A DNA stretch of 64,000 nt from Luteitalea sp. TBR-22. Lineage in GTDB: Bacteria > Acidobacteriota > Vicinamibacteria > Vicinamibacterales > Vicinamibacteraceae. The DNA lies in contig NZ_AP024452.1 in NCBI RefSeq assembly GCF_016865485.1, forward strand, positions 1,262,501 through 1,326,500. Direction: 5' to 3'. Within the stretch, counting starts at the first letter, position 1; each line of letters starts with the position of its first letter. Both the position numbers and the translations under genes were made by a program. Shown here piece after piece: positions 15,965 through 27,302 of the stretch. The notes beneath the pieces were generated by a model that had not been told where the DNA came from, searched no databases, and saw only the letters and a program-made list of their open reading frames with translations.

Positions 15965-17428
15965 GTGTCCTGCAAGACCACCCCGGACGGCGCCACGCGC
16001 GTCACCGTGATTCCCGGCGATGGCATCGGTCCCGAAGTCGTCGGCGCCGCGCGCCGCGTCATCGCGGCCACCGGCGTGCGCATCGCCTGGGAGGAGCGCG
16101 AGGCGGGCGCGGCGGTGTTCCGCCGCGGCTTGCCGAGCGGCGTGCCCACCGAGACGATCACCTCGATTGCCGACACCCGCGTCGTCCTCAAGGGGCCGCT
16201 CGAGACCCCGGTCGGCCACGGCGAGAAGAGCGCCAACGTCACCCTCCGCAAGCTGTTCGAGACGTACGGCAACATCCGGCCGGTGCGCGAGCTCCCGGGG
16301 GTGCCGACGCCCTTCAGCGGCCGCGGCATCGACCTGGTGATCGTGCGCGAGAACGTCGAGGACCTCTACGCCGGCATCGAGCACATGCAGACGCCGGGCG
16401 TCGCGCAGTGCCTGAAGATCATGTCCCGGAAGGGCTGCGAGAAGATCGTCCGCCTCGCCTTCGAGGTCGCCGTCGCCCAGGGCCGCCGCTCGGTGCACTG
16501 CGCCACCAAGGCCAACATCATGAAGCACACCGAGGGCCTGCTGAAGCGGACCTTCGAGGAGATCGCGCCCGAGTATCCCGGCATCGAGGCGCGCCACATC
16601 ATCGTCGACAACTGCGCGCACCAGCTCGTGCGCGTGCCCGAGCAGTTCGAGGTGATCGTCACCAGCAACATGAACGGCGACATCCTGTCGGACCTCACCT
16701 CAGGGCTGATCGGCGGCCTCGGCTTCGCGCCGGGCGCCAACATCGGCAACGACGTCGCCATCTTCGAGGCGGTGCACGGCAGCGCGCCGACCATCGCGGG
16801 CACCGACACGGCCAATCCCACCGCGGTGCTGCTCACGTCGGCGATGCTGCTCCGCCACATCGGCGAGTTCGCCGCCGCACAGCAGGTCGAGGATGCGGTG
16901 ACCTGCACCCTCGAGGACGGCGTCTTCACGCGCGACGTGCAGGCCGACGGCGCGGTGTCGACCACGGCCTTCACCGACGCGGTGATCGCCCGGCTCGGCC
17001 GGCAGCCGCGCGCCGCCGCGCCGGCCCGCGAGCACAAGCCGCTGCGGTTGCCGCAGGTCGAGTCGCGCCCGGACTTCGTGGCCGCCGGCCGCCGGCGGGC
17101 GATCGGCGCCGACATCTTCGTCGAGGCCGCCGAGACGCCCGAGTCGCTCGGCCGCAGCCTCGAGGCCCTCGCCGAGACCTCGCAACTGCGCCTGAAGATG
17201 ATCTCCAACCGCGGCACCAAGGTGTATCCGCCCTCGGGAGCGATCACCGACTGCGTGGATCACTGGCGCTGCCGCTTCGTCATGCGCGATGCGAACGCCG
17301 ACCTGTCCGACGAGGTGCTGTTCGACCTCCTGCACCGCGTCAAGTCCCGCCATCGCTGGATGCACATCGAGAAGCTGAGCGAGTTCGACGGCGCGCTGGG
17401 CTACACGCGGGCACAGGGCGAGGACTAG
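15965..17428 (+). CDS. icd: Isocitrate dehydrogenase, long (Thermus-like) type
   Basis: A 487-residue beta-decarboxylating dehydrogenase that oxidises isocitrate to 2-oxoglutarate in the TCA cycle. Motifs: 'VIPGDGIGPEV', 'KGPLETPVGHGEKSANVTLRK' (substrate serine and asparagine), 'VIVRENVEDLYAGIEH', and 'DNCAHQLV' with 'MNGDILSDL' (metal aspartates). A C-terminal domain of about 130 residues (from 'RPDFVAAGRRR' to 'FDGALGYTRA') matches the extra domain of the Thermus enzyme. The cofactor loop 'SAPTIAGTDTANPT' has T-I where NADP enzymes have K-Y, which suggests NAD use (inference). A GTG at 15965 is preceded by GGAGG 8 bp upstream, which decides the start. Confidence 0.88.
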   Translation: MSCKTTPDGATRVTVIPGDGIGPEVVGAARRVIAATGVRIAWEEREAGAAVFRRGLPSGVPTETITSIADTRVVLKGPLETPVGHGEKSANVTLRKLFETYGNIRPVRELPGVPTPFSGRGIDLVIVRENVEDLYAGIEHMQTPGVAQCLKIMSRKGCEKIVRLAFEVAVAQGRRSVHCATKANIMKHTEGLLKRTFEEIAPEYPGIEARHIIVDNCAHQLVRVPEQFEVIVTSNMNGDILSDLTSGLIGGLGFAPGANIGNDVAIFEAVHGSAPTIAGTDTANPTAVLLTSAMLLRHIGEFAAAQQVEDAVTCTLEDGVFTRDVQADGAVSTTAFTDAVIARLGRQPRAAAPAREHKPLRLPQVESRPDFVAAGRRRAIGADIFVEAAETPESLGRSLEALAETSQLRLKMISNRGTKVYPPSGAITDCVDHWRCRFVMRDANADLSDEVLFDLLHRVKSRHRWMHIEKLSEFDGALGYTRAQGED

Positions 17429-17432
17429 GACC

Positions 17433-18164
17433 ATGGCCGACGAGCGCGATGACGCCCCGCGCGTCGACGGGGTCGGGCGCGAGGCGCCCCGGGTGTACGA
17501 CATCCGGGCCTGGGCAGCCCGGCCGACGGTGCGCAAGGTGGGCGCGCCGCGCGCGCTGTGGGCCCGGGGGGCGGCCGATCGGCCCCCCACGGTCACCCCG
17601 GCGCCGATCACGCCGGTGCGCCACGTCCCGGTGCGGACGGCAGGCGCTCCGGCCGCCGCCCCCGCCCGTCCGGTGGTCCTCATCGGGTGCGCGGAATCAC
17701 CGGCGCTGGACCGTCTGGCGGCGGGCCTCGGCGCCACATCCGTGCTGAGGAACCTCGGCGGCATCAGCCCGCGGTCACCGCACCCGCGCCTGGCGCCGGG
17801 CGTGCTCGAGGAGGCGCTCGAGTCCGCCCTGCACGGGGGACATCCCCTGCACGTGGTCTGCGTCGGGCACCTCGGCTGTCACGCCATCCGCGCGTCGGCG
17901 CGGTACGCCGCGACCGGCGGGCATGGAGAGGCGCCCGAGCGGGCGGCGCGGGCCGTGGAGCACCACGTGTTCCTGCAGGTCCACCGCGTGCGCACGTACC
18001 TGCGGCGCCGCGGGCGTCACCCCGAGGTGCTCGTGAGCGGCCTGTGGGTGGACGAAGCCACCGGTCACGTGCGGGCCTTCGATCCCACTCGCCGCGCCTT
18101 TGCGCCCCTCACCGCCTTCGACCTGCGCCCCTTCGCGGCAGCGATTCCGGCCCGCGCCGACTGA
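17433..18164 (+). CDS. Beta-carbonic-anhydrase-like protein with altered active site
   Basis: A 243-residue protein. After a low-complexity N-terminal stretch of about 75 residues rich in Arg/Ala/Pro, the core follows the beta-carbonic anhydrase layout. Cys86 sits in 'IGCAES', then 'VLRNLGGISP', 'LEEALESALHGGHPLHVVCVGHLGC' with His146 and Cys149, 'FLQVHRVRTYL' and 'VSGLWVDEATGHVRAFD'. The three zinc-binding residues (Cys, His, Cys) are kept. The catalytic Asp-Arg pair of the usual CxDxR motif is replaced by Glu88 and Pro90. It may therefore be an inactive zinc protein or have a different activity. It starts 4 bp after the isocitrate dehydrogenase stop codon, so it is probably co-transcribed with that CO2-producing enzyme. 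Confidence 0.65.
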   Translation: MADERDDAPRVDGVGREAPRVYDIRAWAARPTVRKVGAPRALWARGAADRPPTVTPAPITPVRHVPVRTAGAPAAAPARPVVLIGCAESPALDRLAAGLGATSVLRNLGGISPRSPHPRLAPGVLEEALESALHGGHPLHVVCVGHLGCHAIRASARYAATGGHGEAPERAARAVEHHVFLQVHRVRTYLRRRGRHPEVLVSGLWVDEATGHVRAFDPTRRAFAPLTAFDLRPFAAAIPARAD

Positions 18165-18206
18165 CCGGTCGTCGCCCTCGCGCAACCGTCCATGCAGTGC
18201 CGGGTC

Positions 18207-18233
18207 CCCGCCGTGGCAACGCGCCACGGCGGG
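18207..18233 (+). terminator. Hairpin terminator after idh and carbonic-anhydrase-like genes
   Basis: A perfect 11-bp stem, CCCGCCGTGGC paired with GCCACGGCGGG around a 5-base loop. It sits 43 bp after the stop codon and before the next gene. There is no strong T tract. Confidence 0.7.
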
Positions 18234-18254
18234 CTGCCCATATATCCTTGACAC

Positions 18255-20936
18255 GTGCAGAAGCGGGCCCTGGGCCTCAGCGCTGTCGTGTTCGTCGCGT
18301 CGGCACTCGCCGCGGCGCTCATGGTGCGGCTCGCACGGGAAGCCGCTGTCGGCATCGTCGTCGCGCTGGGGATGCTGCAGGCCGTCAGCCTGGCCTGGCT
18401 GGTATACACGCTGGCCGAAGCGCGCGAGCGGCTCGCCCGGCGGGCGGCCGATGCCGACGCCTCGCGGCGTCGCGAGGAGGCCGGGGCCCGGGAGCTGGCG
18501 CGCGAGCTCGAGGCGGAGCGGCGTGACCGGGAGGCCCTCCGCACGAGCGAGCTGCAGTACCGCCGGGTGGTCGAGCAGGTCGAGCAGGTCATCTTCCAGC
18601 TCGATGGGGAGGGGCAGTGGACCTTCCTCAATCGTGCGTGGCGCGAGCTCACCGGCTACGACATCGACCGGACCCTGGGCCGTCCGCTGATCGAGTTCCT
18701 GCATCCCGACGATCGCCTCACGGTGCAGCAGATGTGCACCGCCCTGCTGACCTGCGAGAAGGACGAGTGCCACCAGGACATGCGGCTGGTCACCCAGCGC
18801 GGGGCGGCGTGCTGGGTGGCGGTGCATGCGCGTCCGGTCACCGAGGGCGGCGTGCTCATCGGCGTCGCCGGCACGATGACCGACATCACCGCGCGCCGCC
18901 ACGTGCAGCAGGAACTCGAGCGGGCGCGCCTCGCCGCCGAGCGGGCCAGTGCCGCCAAGAGCGAGTTCCTCAAGTCGATGAGCCACGAGATGCGCACGCC
19001 GCTCAACGGCGTCCTCGGGCTGATGGAACTGCTGTCGGGCACGCCGCTCGACGCGCAGCAGGCGCGCTACGTCGCCGTCGCGCGCGCCTCGGCGACGCAC
19101 CTGGCCACGCTGATCAACGACATCCTCGATCTCTCGCGCATCGAGGCCGGGTCGCTGACGCTGGAGCGCGTCCTGTTCGACCTGCCCGATCTCGTCGAGA
19201 GCTCGCTGGATGCGGTCGCCTCCGAGGCGAACACCAAGAAGCTCCGGCTCTCGTGCACGGTCACCCAGGACGTCCCGACGTGGGTCATCGGCGACCCGGG
19301 GCGCCTGCGGCAGGTGCTCGTCAACCTGCTGGCCAACGCCGTCAAGTTCACCGAGCAGGGCGGGGTGCACGTGCAGGCCTCCGCGCAGGTCGACCTGCAC
19401 ACGCGCCGGGCGATGGTCCGCCTCGAGGTGCACGACACCGGCATCGGCATGACCCCCGAGCTGGTCGAGCGCCTGTTCCTGCCCTTCACGCCCGGGGATG
19501 CGTCGAACACGCGTCGTCACAGCGGCACCGGCCTGGGCCTCACGATCTGCAAGCGCCTCGTCGATGCGATGGACGGCACCATCGCCGTCCGCAGCGTCGA
19601 GCGCGCCGGCGCCACCTTCACGGTCACGCTGCCGATCGAGGTGGCCGATGCCGCGATGGTCGAGACGCAGCGGCAGGGCGACGTCCCCCTGCGCGTCCTC
19701 GCCATCGTGCAGGACGAGGTCGAACGGGCCGCGATCGAGCGGCTGCTCGACGGCTGGCGGTTCGATGCCGCCGTGGTCGCCGACTGCGAGACCGCCCTCG
19801 GTCACCTGCAGGCGACGACGCCGAGCCGGTGGCGTTTCGGCGTGGTGCTGCTCGATGCCGAGGCGCCCGGCGCCACCAGCCTTGCCGCCCGGCTGCGCGA
19901 GATGGCGCCCGAGCCCGGCCTGGTGTGGATCACCCCCGAGGACGGTCGCGTGCCCACCGGCGTGACCGGCGTGCGCGAGCAGATCGTGCGCCCGGTGAAG
20001 GGGGCAGCCCTGTTCGACGCGATCATGCAGGCGGTGGTCGGCGCCGGCTCGCCGCCCGAAAGCCTCGACCCACCGGTGTCGGGTCGCCGATTGCGGGTGC
20101 TCGTCGCCGAGGACCACGACATCAACCAGATGGTCGTCCGGGAGCTGCTGGTCGGGATGGGCTGCGAGGTCGAACTGGTGGCCGACGGCCAGGCGGCGCT
20201 CGACGCCGCAACGGCCCGGCCGCACGAGGTCATCCTCATGGATTGCCAGATGCCGGTGCTCGACGGGCTCGAGGCGACGCGGCGGATTCGGCAGGCGCAG
20301 GCCGAGGGACGCGTCGTTCCGGCGCCCCTCATCATCGCGCTCACGGCCAACGCGACGGCCGGGGATCGGCAGGCCTGCCTCGAGGCCGGCATGGACGCCT
20401 ACCTCACCAAGCCCGTGCGCGGCACCGTCCTGCAGCGCACCCTGCAGCGGTTGACGGGCGGGGAGCATGTGGCCGCCGACGAGGTCGACGCGCCGCCCGC
20501 GCCGGCGCACGTCGGTGCCTCGGCCGACCCCGTCGTCGAGTCGCCGCTCGGCGAGGCACCCGACGCGGAGGACATCCTCGATCCTGCGGAGGTGCTGCTG
20601 CGATGCAACCACAACGGCGATCTGGGCGCGCGCATGCTCCAGTTGTTCGCCGAGTCCCTGCCCAACGAGCTCGAGGCACTCGAGATGGCCGCCGCGGCCA
20701 ACGACACCGCGGCGATGGGACGGATCGCGCACAAGATGCGTGGGGCGGCCGCCACGCTCGCGGCGGTCCGCCTGGCCGGGGCGATCACCGGCGTGGAGCT
20801 CTTCCTCAAGTACGGCGACGGCGGCCCGCTGTCCGAGTTGCTGGCCGACGTGCGGCACGAGAGCGCGCTGTTCCTCGGCGTGGTGCCGCAGATTGCCCGC
20901 CGGCTCACCGAGACCAGCCCCATGCCGCGCGGCTGA
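18255..20936 (+). CDS. Membrane hybrid histidine kinase with PAS, receiver and HPt domains
   Basis: An 893-residue phosphorelay kinase. Two hydrophobic segments (about residues 7-26 and 30-54) are followed by a coiled coil to about 95 and a PAS domain to about 215. The HisKA domain has the phospho-acceptor His244 in SHEMRTP, and the ATPase domain has [16 protein letters not shown] and GTGLGL. A first receiver-like region (about 477-590) lacks the acidic pair and is probably inactive. The second receiver (about 612-735) has Asp663 in MDCQMP, and the HPt domain has His826 in IAHKMRG. The likely relay is His244 to Asp663 to His826 and on to an unknown regulator. It starts with GTG just after a terminator; no cognate regulator is next to it. 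Confidence 0.87.
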   Translation: MQKRALGLSAVVFVASALAAALMVRLAREAAVGIVVALGMLQAVSLAWLVYTLAEARERLARRAADADASRRREEAGARELARELEAERRDREALRTSELQYRRVVEQVEQVIFQLDGEGQWTFLNRAWRELTGYDIDRTLGRPLIEFLHPDDRLTVQQMCTALLTCEKDECHQDMRLVTQRGAACWVAVHARPVTEGGVLIGVAGTMTDITARRHVQQELERARLAAERASAAKSEFLKSMSHEMRTPLNGVLGLMELLSGTPLDAQQARYVAVARASATHLATLINDILDLSRIEAGSLTLERVLFDLPDLVESSLDAVASEANTKKLRLSCTVTQDVPTWVIGDPGRLRQVLVNLLANAVKFTEQGGVHVQASAQVDLHTRRAMVRLEVHDTGIGMTPELVERLFLPFTPGDASNTRRHSGTGLGLTICKRLVDAMDGTIAVRSVERAGATFTVTLPIEVADAAMVETQRQGDVPLRVLAIVQDEVERAAIERLLDGWRFDAAVVADCETALGHLQATTPSRWRFGVVLLDAEAPGATSLAARLREMAPEPGLVWITPEDGRVPTGVTGVREQIVRPVKGAALFDAIMQAVVGAGSPPESLDPPVSGRRLRVLVAEDHDINQMVVRELLVGMGCEVELVADGQAALDAATARPHEVILMDCQMPVLDGLEATRRIRQAQAEGRVVPAPLIIALTANATAGDRQACLEAGMDAYLTKPVRGTVLQRTLQRLTGGEHVAADEVDAPPAPAHVGASADPVVESPLGEAPDAEDILDPAEVLLRCNHNGDLGARMLQLFAESLPNELEALEMAAAANDTAAMGRIAHKMRGAAATLAAVRLAGAITGVELFLKYGDGGPLSELLADVRHESALFLGVVPQIARRLTETSPMPRG

Positions 20937-21023
20937 TCTCGCGCCGGCCGTCTCGCCGGCGGGGCACCTGCCGCAATGCTCGCGATTGACGGGGTTGCTG
21001 CAGTCCGATAGCGTGGCCCCGTC

Positions 21024-21583
21024 ATGATCGACGTCACGCCTGCCGTCGAGGTGCTGGGAGCCGTGTGGTGTGTCGACACCACGCGCACGCTGCGCTGCCT
21101 GCGTCGCCTTCGCGTGCCGCACCGGTACGTCGACGTCGACGTGCACCTCGAGGCTCTGCAGGAGGTGGTCCGGCTCGCCGGCGGTGCGCGCCGCACGCCC
21201 GTGGTGCGCCTGGCCCACCGTGTCCTGGTGGAGCCGTCCAACGCCGACCTCGTGGCGGCCCTCGAAGGCGCGGGGCTGCTGGCGCCCTCCACCGTGCATG
21301 CCTTCGAGCACGGGCAGAACGTCGGCGACCTCGAGCGCCTCGTGCGCGTGGCCGGGGCAGGGCTCGCCCTGGCGGCCAGCCGCGGCCTGCCGTGGCCGGC
21401 GCGCCTGCCCGTGCGGGTGGCGGCGATCGGCCTGGCCCTGACCGGGGCGCTCGGGTGGTGTCCGGTCTACGATGCGCAGGGCGTGACGTCGGTGGGTGGC
21501 CCCGGCGATCACCCCGACGAGGCGGAGCGCGAGCCGTGGTACGCGGCCCTGCGTGCGCCCGCCACGACCCTGGAGTCCCGACC

Positions 21584-21587
<4 letters not shown>
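21024..21587 (+). CDS. Glutaredoxin-like domain fused to DUF2892 membrane domain
   Basis: A 187-residue two-domain protein. Residues 1-85 have a glutaredoxin/mycoredoxin layout: '[26 protein letters not shown]', then '[25 protein letters not shown]'. The active site has a single cysteine (Cys16, WCVDT), so a monothiol mechanism would be expected. Residues about 95-160 match DUF2892 ('[19 protein letters not shown]... [16 protein letters not shown]'), usually a pair of membrane helices found with rhodaneses. This suggests a thiol-handling domain tethered to the inner membrane. The gene overlaps glgB by 4 bp (GTGA), so translational coupling is likely. The fold calls are by pattern. Confidence 0.68.
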
Positions 21588-23773
<2,186 letters not shown>

Positions 23774-23777
23774 ACCC

Positions 23778-24983
23778 GTGGACGAACCTCCTGGCGACCG
23801 TCGTCCCGTCGACAGGATCGACGATGAGCGCCTGCTCCAACTGCAGAAGCAGGAGGCGCTCGGCCGCCTTGCCGGCGGCATCGCCCACGACTTCAGCAAC
23901 CTGTTGACGGTCGTCCTGGGCCACTGCGACGCCGCGCGGCAGGCCCTGCCGCGCAACTCCCCGGTGCTCGAGGAACTGCAGGGCATCCGCGAAGCCGCCC
24001 AGCAGGCCACCAACCTGTCGCGGCAACTCCTGACCTTCAGCCGCAGGCAGGTCGTCCAGCCCCAGCCGCTGCTGCTCGACGACGTGATCGCCCGCATGAC
24101 GCCGCTGTTCCGTCGGCTGCTCGGGCCACGCGTCGCCTTCGACGTCGTCAGCCGGCCGGGCCTGCCGAGCGTGCTCGCCGATCCCGGTCAGGTGGAGCAG
24201 GTCCTCACCAACCTGGTCGTCAACGCGCGCGACGCGATTGCCGACGCCGGCCGCGTGCGGATCACCTCGTCGCTCGCCGGCGCCTCGGCGGTGGCCGCCG
24301 ATACGGGCGTCGCGGTCCCCAAGGGCCGCCCGTACGTGTGCCTGTCCATCTACGACAGTGGCGCCGGCATGACCGAGGAAGTGCGGCGCCGCGCCTTCGA
24401 GCCGTTCTTCACCACCAAGGCCGACGACCATGGCACCGGCCTGGGCCTGCCCACGGTGCAGGCGATCGTCGCGCAGGCGGGCGGGGCGATGGCCATCGAG
24501 TCGGCGCCCGGACACGGCTGCGACGTGCGCGTGTACCTGCCGGCGTTGCCGGCCGCCGATCGGCCGCCCGCGCCGATGCCCGAGCGCGGCCACCTCCCTG
24601 GCGGCCACGAGACGATCCTCCTCGTCGAAGATCGCGAGGCGGTCCGGCGTGTCGCCGAGCGCTTCCTCGCCAGGCGTGGCTATCGCGTGATCGAGGCCGA
24701 GAGCGCGGAGCACGCGCTCGAGGTTGCCGCGGTCCACGGCGCCGCCATCGACCTGCTGCTGTCGGACGTGGTCCTCGGCGGCATGGACGGCTACTCGCTC
24801 GCCCAGGAGCTCACGGCGCGATGGCCCGGCCTGCGCGTGGTGCTGATGTCGGGCTATCCCAGCGAGATGCTCGCCCGCGCGTCCGGCTCCGGACCCGTCT
24901 TCCCCTTCGTCGACAAGCCGATCGACTTCCCGACGCTCGCGCAGGTGCTGCGCGAGCAACTGGATCGGCCCGCCCGCCGGTAG
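23778..24983 (+). CDS. Soluble hybrid histidine kinase with receiver domain
   Basis: A 401-residue cytoplasmic protein. The HisKA domain has His37 in 'GGIAHDFSNLL', the FixL/NtrB-like form. The ATPase domain carries 'NLVVNARDAI', 'DSGAGM' and 'GTGLGLPTVQAIV'. The C-terminal receiver (about residues 280-395) has its phospho-acceptor Asp330 in 'LLSDVVLGGMDG' and the conserved lysine in 'VDKPID'. There is no membrane segment and no clear sensor domain; the input may come from a partner protein. It starts with GTG 4 bp after the glgB stop codon, so it is probably in the same transcript. Confidence 0.85.
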   Translation: MDEPPGDRRPVDRIDDERLLQLQKQEALGRLAGGIAHDFSNLLTVVLGHCDAARQALPRNSPVLEELQGIREAAQQATNLSRQLLTFSRRQVVQPQPLLLDDVIARMTPLFRRLLGPRVAFDVVSRPGLPSVLADPGQVEQVLTNLVVNARDAIADAGRVRITSSLAGASAVAADTGVAVPKGRPYVCLSIYDSGAGMTEEVRRRAFEPFFTTKADDHGTGLGLPTVQAIVAQAGGAMAIESAPGHGCDVRVYLPALPAADRPPAPMPERGHLPGGHETILLVEDREAVRRVAERFLARRGYRVIEAESAEHALEVAAVHGAAIDLLLSDVVLGGMDGYSLAQELTARWPGLRVVLMSGYPSEMLARASGSGPVFPFVDKPIDFPTLAQVLREQLDRPARR

Positions 24984-25005
24984 TCCCGATCATGGAGCGC
25001 CGCTG

Positions 25006-27183
25006 ATGTATGCCCCCTCACGCTCGTTCGCCCTGCGCCTCCTGTGCGCCACCGCCGTCGTGTGCATGGTCCTGCCCCTGCCAGTCGGCGCCCAGCAGGC
25101 CCGCACGGAGGCGGCAACGCCGGACCCCTCGCGCCCGTGGTTCGACCCGGACCGGCCCCTGACCGAGCGCGTGCGCGCCCTGGTCGCGGCGATGACGCTC
25201 GAGGAGAAGGTGGGCCAGATGGTCGACCAGGCGCCCGCCATTCCCAGGCTCGGGGTGCCGGCCTACGGCTGGTGGAACGAGGCGCTGCACGGCGTGGCGC
25301 GGGCCGGCGTCGCCACCGTGTTCCCGCAGGCCATCGGCCTGGCCGCGACGTTCGACGACACGCTGATGCACCGGGTCGCCACGGTGATCAGCGACGAGGC
25401 CCGCGCCAAGCACCACGAGGCCATCAGGCAGGGGCAGCACGGCCGTTACCAGGGACTCACGTTCTTCTCGCCCAACATCAACATCTTCCGCGACCCGCGC
25501 TGGGGCCGCGGCCACGAGACGTACGGCGAGGACCCGTTGCTGACCGGCCGCATGGGCGTGGCGTTCATCCGCGGCATGCAGGGCGACGATCCCACCTACC
25601 TGAAGACCATCGCCACCGCCAAGCACTACGCCGTGCACAGCGGACCCGAGATCTCGCGACACGAGTTCGACGCGAGGCCGACCGCCCGCGACCTCGCCGA
25701 CACGTACCTGCCGCACTTCGAGCGCGCTGTCCGCGAGGGCCGCGTCGCCTCGGTGATGAGCGCCTACAACGCCGTCGACGGCGTGCCGGTGAGCGCCAAT
25801 CGCACGCTGATCGGCGACACGCTGCGCACCAGGTGGGGCTTCGACGGCTACGTCGTCACCGACTGCGGCGCCATCTACGACATGTGGAAGACGCACCACT
25901 ACTCGAAGGACGGCGCCGAGGCGTCGGCGCAGGCCGTGAAGGCCGGCACGGATCTCGAGTGCGGCTCCGACTTCCGGAAGCTCGTCGGCGCCGTGAAGGC
26001 CGGCCTGCTCGCCGAGGCCGACATCGACCGGGCGGTGACGCGGCTGTTCACCGCGCGCATGCGGCTCGGGATGTTCGATCCGCCGTCGCGCGTCGCCTAC
26101 GCGCGCATCCCGTACGAGGTCAACGACTCGGCGGCGCACCGGGCCTTCAATCGCGAGGTGGCGCGCAAGTCGCTCGTCCTGCTGGAGAACGACGGCGTGC
26201 TGCCGATCGCCGCCAGCGTCAGGCGCCTGGCGGTGATCGGGCCCACGGCCGACGACCTCGACGCGCTCGTCGGCAACTACAACGGGACGCCGTCGGCGCC
26301 CATCACGATCCTGCAGGGGCTGCGCACGGCCGCGACTGCCCGCGGCATCACGGTGACGACCACGCCGGGCAGCGCCGTCACGCGCGGCACGCCGGAGGCG
26401 CGTCGGCTCGCCCTGGACGCCGCGAAGGGCAGCGACCTCGTGGTGCTCGTGCTCGGCCTGACCCCCAAGCAGGAGGGCGAGGAAGGCGAGGACAAGAGCA
26501 ACCCGGGTGGCGACCGCAGCGCCATCGAGTTGCCGGCCGCGCAACTCGCGCTGTTCGACGAGGTCGTCGCCACCGGCACGCCGGTCGTCGTGGTGCTCAC
26601 GGGCGGCAGCGCGCAGGCGATCCCGACGGTGAAGGCCAGGGCGAGGGCCATCCTTGCGGCGTGGTACCCGGGCGGGGAGGGCGGCGGCGCGGTCGCCGAC
26701 GTGCTGTTCGGCGACGCCAATCCCGGGGGCCGACTGCCGATCACGTTCTACGCCTCGACGACCGACCTGCCGCGCTTCGACGACTACGCGATGCGCGGAC
26801 GCACGTACCGCTACTTCGAGGGCACGCCCCTCTGGCCCTTCGGGCACGGCCGGAGCTACACGACCTTCGCCTACGAGCACCTCGGCGTGTCGCGCGGCGC
26901 GTCGGGGCCGGTGGCCTCGGTCGTCGTGAAGAACACCGGCACGCGCGAGGGCGACGAGGTGGTGCTCGCCTTCGTCACGCATGCGCAGGTCGACGCCGGC
27001 GCCCCACGGCGCACGCTGGCGGCGTTCCGCCGGGTCACGTTGGCCCCGGGCGCCTCGACGCGCGTCGACCTGCCGCTCGACGCCGACGCGCTGTCGATCG
27101 TCGACGAGCGCGGCGTGCGCCAGCCGGCGACCGGCACCGTGACGGTGCACGTGGGAACGCTGACGACCACGCTACTGAGGTAG
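25006..27183 (+). CDS. GH3 family beta-glycosidase, exported (beta-xylosidase/glucosidase type)
   Basis: A 725-residue glycoside hydrolase with a signal peptide (residues 1-29, ending PVGAQQ). The GH3 N-terminal barrel has 'SPNINIFRDPRWGRGHETYGEDP', 'KHYAVHSGPE' and the nucleophile Asp286 in 'GYVVTDCGAI'. The alpha/beta sandwich and the C-terminal fibronectin-III-like domain (from 'YTTFAYEHLGVS') follow. The 'WWNEALHGVARAG' block is typical of the xylan 1,4-beta-xylosidase branch. It would release terminal sugars from plant or fungal oligosaccharides in the periplasm. A large inverted repeat follows its stop codon. Confidence 0.9.
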   Translation: MYAPSRSFALRLLCATAVVCMVLPLPVGAQQARTEAATPDPSRPWFDPDRPLTERVRALVAAMTLEEKVGQMVDQAPAIPRLGVPAYGWWNEALHGVARAGVATVFPQAIGLAATFDDTLMHRVATVISDEARAKHHEAIRQGQHGRYQGLTFFSPNINIFRDPRWGRGHETYGEDPLLTGRMGVAFIRGMQGDDPTYLKTIATAKHYAVHSGPEISRHEFDARPTARDLADTYLPHFERAVREGRVASVMSAYNAVDGVPVSANRTLIGDTLRTRWGFDGYVVTDCGAIYDMWKTHHYSKDGAEASAQAVKAGTDLECGSDFRKLVGAVKAGLLAEADIDRAVTRLFTARMRLGMFDPPSRVAYARIPYEVNDSAAHRAFNREVARKSLVLLENDGVLPIAASVRRLAVIGPTADDLDALVGNYNGTPSAPITILQGLRTAATARGITVTTTPGSAVTRGTPEARRLALDAAKGSDLVVLVLGLTPKQEGEEGEDKSNPGGDRSAIELPAAQLALFDEVVATGTPVVVVLTGGSAQAIPTVKARARAILAAWYPGGEGGGAVADVLFGDANPGGRLPITFYASTTDLPRFDDYAMRGRTYRYFEGTPLWPFGHGRSYTTFAYEHLGVSRGASGPVASVVVKNTGTREGDEVVLAFVTHAQVDAGAPRRTLAAFRRVTLAPGASTRVDLPLDADALSIVDERGVRQPATGTVTVHVGTLTTTLLR

Positions 27184-27189
27184 GGCCGC

Positions 27190-27231
27190 GTCTCCGACCC
27201 GGCCGCAATCCACAGCGGCGCGGTCGGAGAC
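27190..27231 (+). terminator. Long inverted repeat after GH3 gene
   Basis: GTCTCCGACC at 27190-27199 pairs with GGTCGGAGAC at 27222-27231. The intervening bases contain a further CCGC/GCGG pairing, so a hairpin of over 40 bases can form. It begins 7 bp after the stop codon. There is no T tract; it could be a terminator or an mRNA 3'-end protector. Confidence 0.6.
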
Positions 27232-27302
27232 CACGCCCTGCCTCATCCGGCATCGCGGCATCGCAGCATTCCCTTGGCGGCGCCCTTGCAGACAGTCAGG
27301 GC

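Noticed and set aside
20937-20970. A terminator after the hybrid kinase gene
   Set aside because: GCCGGC repeats can pair over 6 bp only, and there is no T tract; too weak in DNA of this composition.
17775-21512. A 1245-codon open frame on the minus strand
   Set aside because: It is antisense to the carbonic-anhydrase-like, hybrid kinase and glutaredoxin genes and has Arg/His-rich composition typical of reversed high-G+C coding DNA.
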